Below, in pieces: positions 13,251-14,977 of a DNA stretch of 14,977 bases; position 1 is the first letter of the stretch, and each line of letters starts with the position of its first letter. The stretch is taken from contig JAFLUK010000020.1 in the NCBI GenBank assembly GCA_022508865.1, positions 1-14,977 of the forward strand. The letters run 5' to 3'. Under the pieces are notes generated by a model. That model did not search any database and was not told the DNA's origin. It saw only the letters and a list, made by a program, of their open reading frames with translations. Source of the stretch: Oscillospiraceae bacterium (GTDB lineage Bacteria; Bacillota; Clostridia; Oscillospirales; Acutalibacteraceae). The translations under genes and the position numbers were made by a program.

Positions 13251-14612
13251 TTACTTTCTGTCCTTCATAGTAATATATTCCATTCTGTCATGTACATTCA
13301 TATATGCAGGACGGATAATCTTGCTTGGATTTACCAGCTCTTCAAGTCTGTGTGCACTCCAGCCGCTTACCCTTGCAATAGCAAACAACGGTGTAAAAAG
13401 CTTTGCAGGTAAATTTAACATACTGTAAACAAAACCGCTGTAGAAGTCTACATTTGCAGAAATCTTTTTATCTGATTTTCTTCTTTCCATAATAAGCTCT
13501 GCTGCAATTTCTTCAATGTTGCAATATAGCTGATACTCTGCCTGTCTGCCCTTTTCCTCTGATAAGGACTTAACAAAGGATTTGAATACTCTTGCTCTTG
13601 GGTCGGAGATTGTATATACAGCGTGACCCATACCATAGATAAGACCGCTTTTGTCAAAGGCTTCCTTATTAAGGATTTTTGTAAGATATTCTTTTATCTG
13701 CTCTTTGTTATTATAGTCGGTGATGTTCTGTTTGATATCGTTAATCATCTTAACAACCTTGATATTTGCACCACCATGTTTAGGTCCCTTTAAGGAACAT
13801 AGTGCTGCGGCAATTGCAGAATATGTGTCTGTGCCCGATGATGAAACAACATGAGTTGTAAAGGTAGAGTTGTTACCGCCGCCGTGCTCTGCATGGAGAA
13901 CAAGAGCCATATCAAGAAGCTTGGCCTCCAGTTTTGTATATTCACTATCAGGACGGAGCATATATAAAATGTTTTCTGCTGTTGACAGATGTGGCTGTGG
14001 AGAATGTATAAAAAGACTCTGCTTGTTGTGATAGTAGTTGAAAGCCTGATAGCTGTATACTGCAAGTACGGGGAGCAGTGCAATAAGCTGAATACACTGG
14101 CGAAGTACATTTGGAACAGATGTGTCCTCTGCTTTTTCGTCATAGCTGTAAAGGGTGAGAACTTCTTTGGACAGTGCGTTCATTATATTTCTTGAAGGTG
14201 CTTTCATAATGATATCACGAACAAATGAGTCGGGAAGAGTTCTGTAGTAGCCGATAAGATTAGAAAAATCTTCAAATTCCTTTTTGTTTGGTAAATTACC
14301 CATAAGAAGAAGATATGTTATTTCTTCAAAGCCAAAGTGTTTATCGTTGATAAAGCCACGTACAAGGTCCTCTATGCTATATCCTCTGTAATACAATTTA
14401 CCCGGGATAGGAATTCTCTTTCCGTCCTTGTGAGTTACCGAAGTTACCTCTGAAATTTCTGTAAGTCCTGTAAGCACACCTTTTCCGTCTGCGTCACGCA
14501 AACCTCTTTTTACGTCATACTTTGTATAAAATTCGGGGTCAATTACACCGTTCTCACTGCAAATTTTACTGAGTTCAATAATTTCGGGAGTTAAATCACT
14601 GTATCTGTTCAT
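13251..14612 (-). CDS. gltA: Citrate synthase
   Basis: The enzyme condenses acetyl-CoA with oxaloacetate to give citrate. The 453-residue product carries the family's active-site residues: His243 in HAEHGGGNNSTF (oxaloacetate binding), His279 in GPKHGGAN, His330 in GMGHAVYTISDPRAR and Asp389 in NVDFYSGFVY. PGKLYYRGYSIEDLV (70-84) is the usual N-terminal strand-helix. An extension of about 60 residues precedes it, as is known from longer clostridial citrate synthases. ATG 14612 has AGGAAGTGA just upstream, and a promoter with a 17-base spacer (14679-14707). It is a single-gene unit with no aconitase or isocitrate dehydrogenase beside it. Methylcitrate synthase activity is possible, and a Re-type synthase is excluded because that family is unrelated. 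Citrate probably serves glutamate synthesis in an anaerobe (inference). Confidence 0.96.
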   Translation of the reverse strand: MNRYSDLTPEIIELSKICSENGVIDPEFYTKYDVKRGLRDADGKGVLTGLTEISEVTSVTHKDGKRIPIPGKLYYRGYSIEDLVRGFINDKHFGFEEITYLLLMGNLPNKKEFEDFSNLIGYYRTLPDSFVRDIIMKAPSRNIMNALSKEVLTLYSYDEKAEDTSVPNVLRQCIQLIALLPVLAVYSYQAFNYYHNKQSLFIHSPQPHLSTAENILYMLRPDSEYTKLEAKLLDMALVLHAEHGGGNNSTFTTHVVSSSGTDTYSAIAAALCSLKGPKHGGANIKVVKMINDIKQNITDYNNKEQIKEYLTKILNKEAFDKSGLIYGMGHAVYTISDPRARVFKSFVKSLSEEKGRQAEYQLYCNIEEIAAELIMERRKSDKKISANVDFYSGFVYSMLNLPAKLFTPLFAIARVSGWSAHRLEELVNPSKIIRPAYMNVHDRMEYITMKDRK

Positions 14613-14678
14613 TAAATCACTTCCTTTTGTGTAATAATGTGTTATGTTTTTTATTCTAAAAAATAAAAATATAACGTC

Positions 14679-14707
14679 ATTATAACATAAAATTAATATT
14701 AAGGCAA
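14679..14707 (-). promoter_or_regulatory. Promoter of the citrate synthase gene, extended -10
   Basis: On the minus strand TTGCCT (14702-14707), 17 bases, then TATAAT (14679-14684), with TG one base before the -10. The predicted start is near 14672, leaving an AT-rich leader of about 60 bases. Confidence 0.65.
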
Positions 14708-14925
14708 TATAGGAAAATCAAAAACAGTATAATTAAATTGCAGGTTAAAAATAGGGCGTAACAGTAGTAGAAAATACAACAAATTTCCTATGTATCCGCT
14801 CATTTGTAAATCTCTGTGTAAGTTACTGAATCTTTTTTCTCTATAGTCAAGGTGACGGAATTTGAATATGCGGTATTTTGGTACTAAAGGGTAAATAATT
14901 TAGATAATCAGCGATTAATCAGACC
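14708..14925. other. AT-rich intergenic region with no clear feature
   Basis: Together with the citrate synthase leader and promoter this makes a gap of about 313 bases between genes. I see no ribosome-site-supported frame, no GC-rich hairpin with a T run, and no structured RNA that I can recognise. A short direct repeat TAATCAG occurs at 14905-14911 and 14916-14922. No terminator for the partial gene to the right is evident. Confidence 0.5.
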
Positions 14926-14977
14926 TTATGCCAACTTATCAAGAAGTTCCTTGGCTCTCTGCAAAACAGGAAGTTCC
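14926..14977 (-). CDS. Possible 3' end of a gene, partial
   Basis: Read leftward from the window edge, a frame without stops encodes ELPVLQRAKELLDKLA and ends at TAA (14926-14928). The segment looks like an amphipathic C-terminal helix of a cytoplasmic protein. It is too short to assign to a family, and chance is not excluded. It has the same direction as the citrate synthase gene, 313 bases upstream of it. Confidence 0.42.
   Translation of the reverse strand, partial: ELPVLQRAKELLDKLA

Noticed and set aside
14699..14803. 34-codon minus-strand hydrophobic frame before citrate synthase
   Set aside because: No clear ribosome site, and it overlaps the -35 box of the citrate synthase promoter; probably chance.
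1..14977. CRISPR arrays, insertion sequences, tRNA or rRNA genes, riboswitches
   Set aside because: No regular repeats, transposase-like frames, cloverleaf-type segments or recognisable riboswitch cores were seen on reading both strands; this is a reading by eye, not a covariance-model search.

Overview
The window looks like chromosomal backbone of a low-G+C Gram-positive anaerobe of the class Clostridia, probably close to the Ruminococcaceae/Oscillospiraceae. The reasons are the hrcA-grpE-dnaK-dnaJ operon controlled by a CIRCE element, a DnaK of 611 residues of the short Gram-positive type, strong AGGAGG ribosome sites, AT-rich sigma-A-type promoters, and a two-subunit iron-sulfur fumarate hydratase. 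The genus is an inference from style, not from a diagnostic gene.

Layout, left to right. Positions 1-583 (+) hold two small orphan reading frames and then what looks like the last ~28 codons of a TatD-family hydrolase with nothing of that gene in front, so this end appears rearranged or decayed. A shared terminator (593-616) separates it from three minus-strand genes: a 52-residue single-pass membrane peptide (640-798), rpsT for ribosomal protein S20 (995-1249), and a 90-residue membrane protein (1426-1698). Each has its own recognisable promoter with a 17-bp spacer. Divergent from these is the heat-shock operon (1922-6805, +): hrcA, grpE, dnaK, dnaJ. Its control region holds a perfect CIRCE and a second, compressed palindrome lying between the -35 and -10.

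A bidirectional terminator (6832-6858) closes dnaJ and also the next minus-strand operon (10713 down to 6871). In transcription order that operon is fumarate hydratase alpha, a 169-residue membrane-anchored protein, a 154-residue lipoprotein, fumarate hydratase beta, and an AlgI-like MBOAT O-acyltransferase. The two fumarase subunits are therefore split by two envelope genes, and the last three genes are tightly coupled (4-bp overlap, then a 3-bp gap). Divergent from it is an OmpR-type response regulator and histidine kinase pair (10893-13161, +), closed by another shared terminator (13179-13222). On its far side a lone citrate synthase gene (14612 down to 13251, -) runs toward it. The right edge (14926-14977, -) seems to carry the last 16 codons of another gene.

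Functionally the window mixes protein-folding stress response (repressor, nucleotide exchange factor, Hsp70, Hsp40), two tricarboxylic-acid-pathway enzymes (citrate synthase, fumarase), a two-component system lying between them, and envelope proteins. Most genes are ordinary housekeeping genes. The parts that deserve a second look are the interrupted fumarase operon, the doubled hrcA operator, the truncated tatD end and the unassigned small membrane proteins. I found no CRISPR array, insertion sequence, rRNA or tRNA, and no convincing evidence of a wholly new system.
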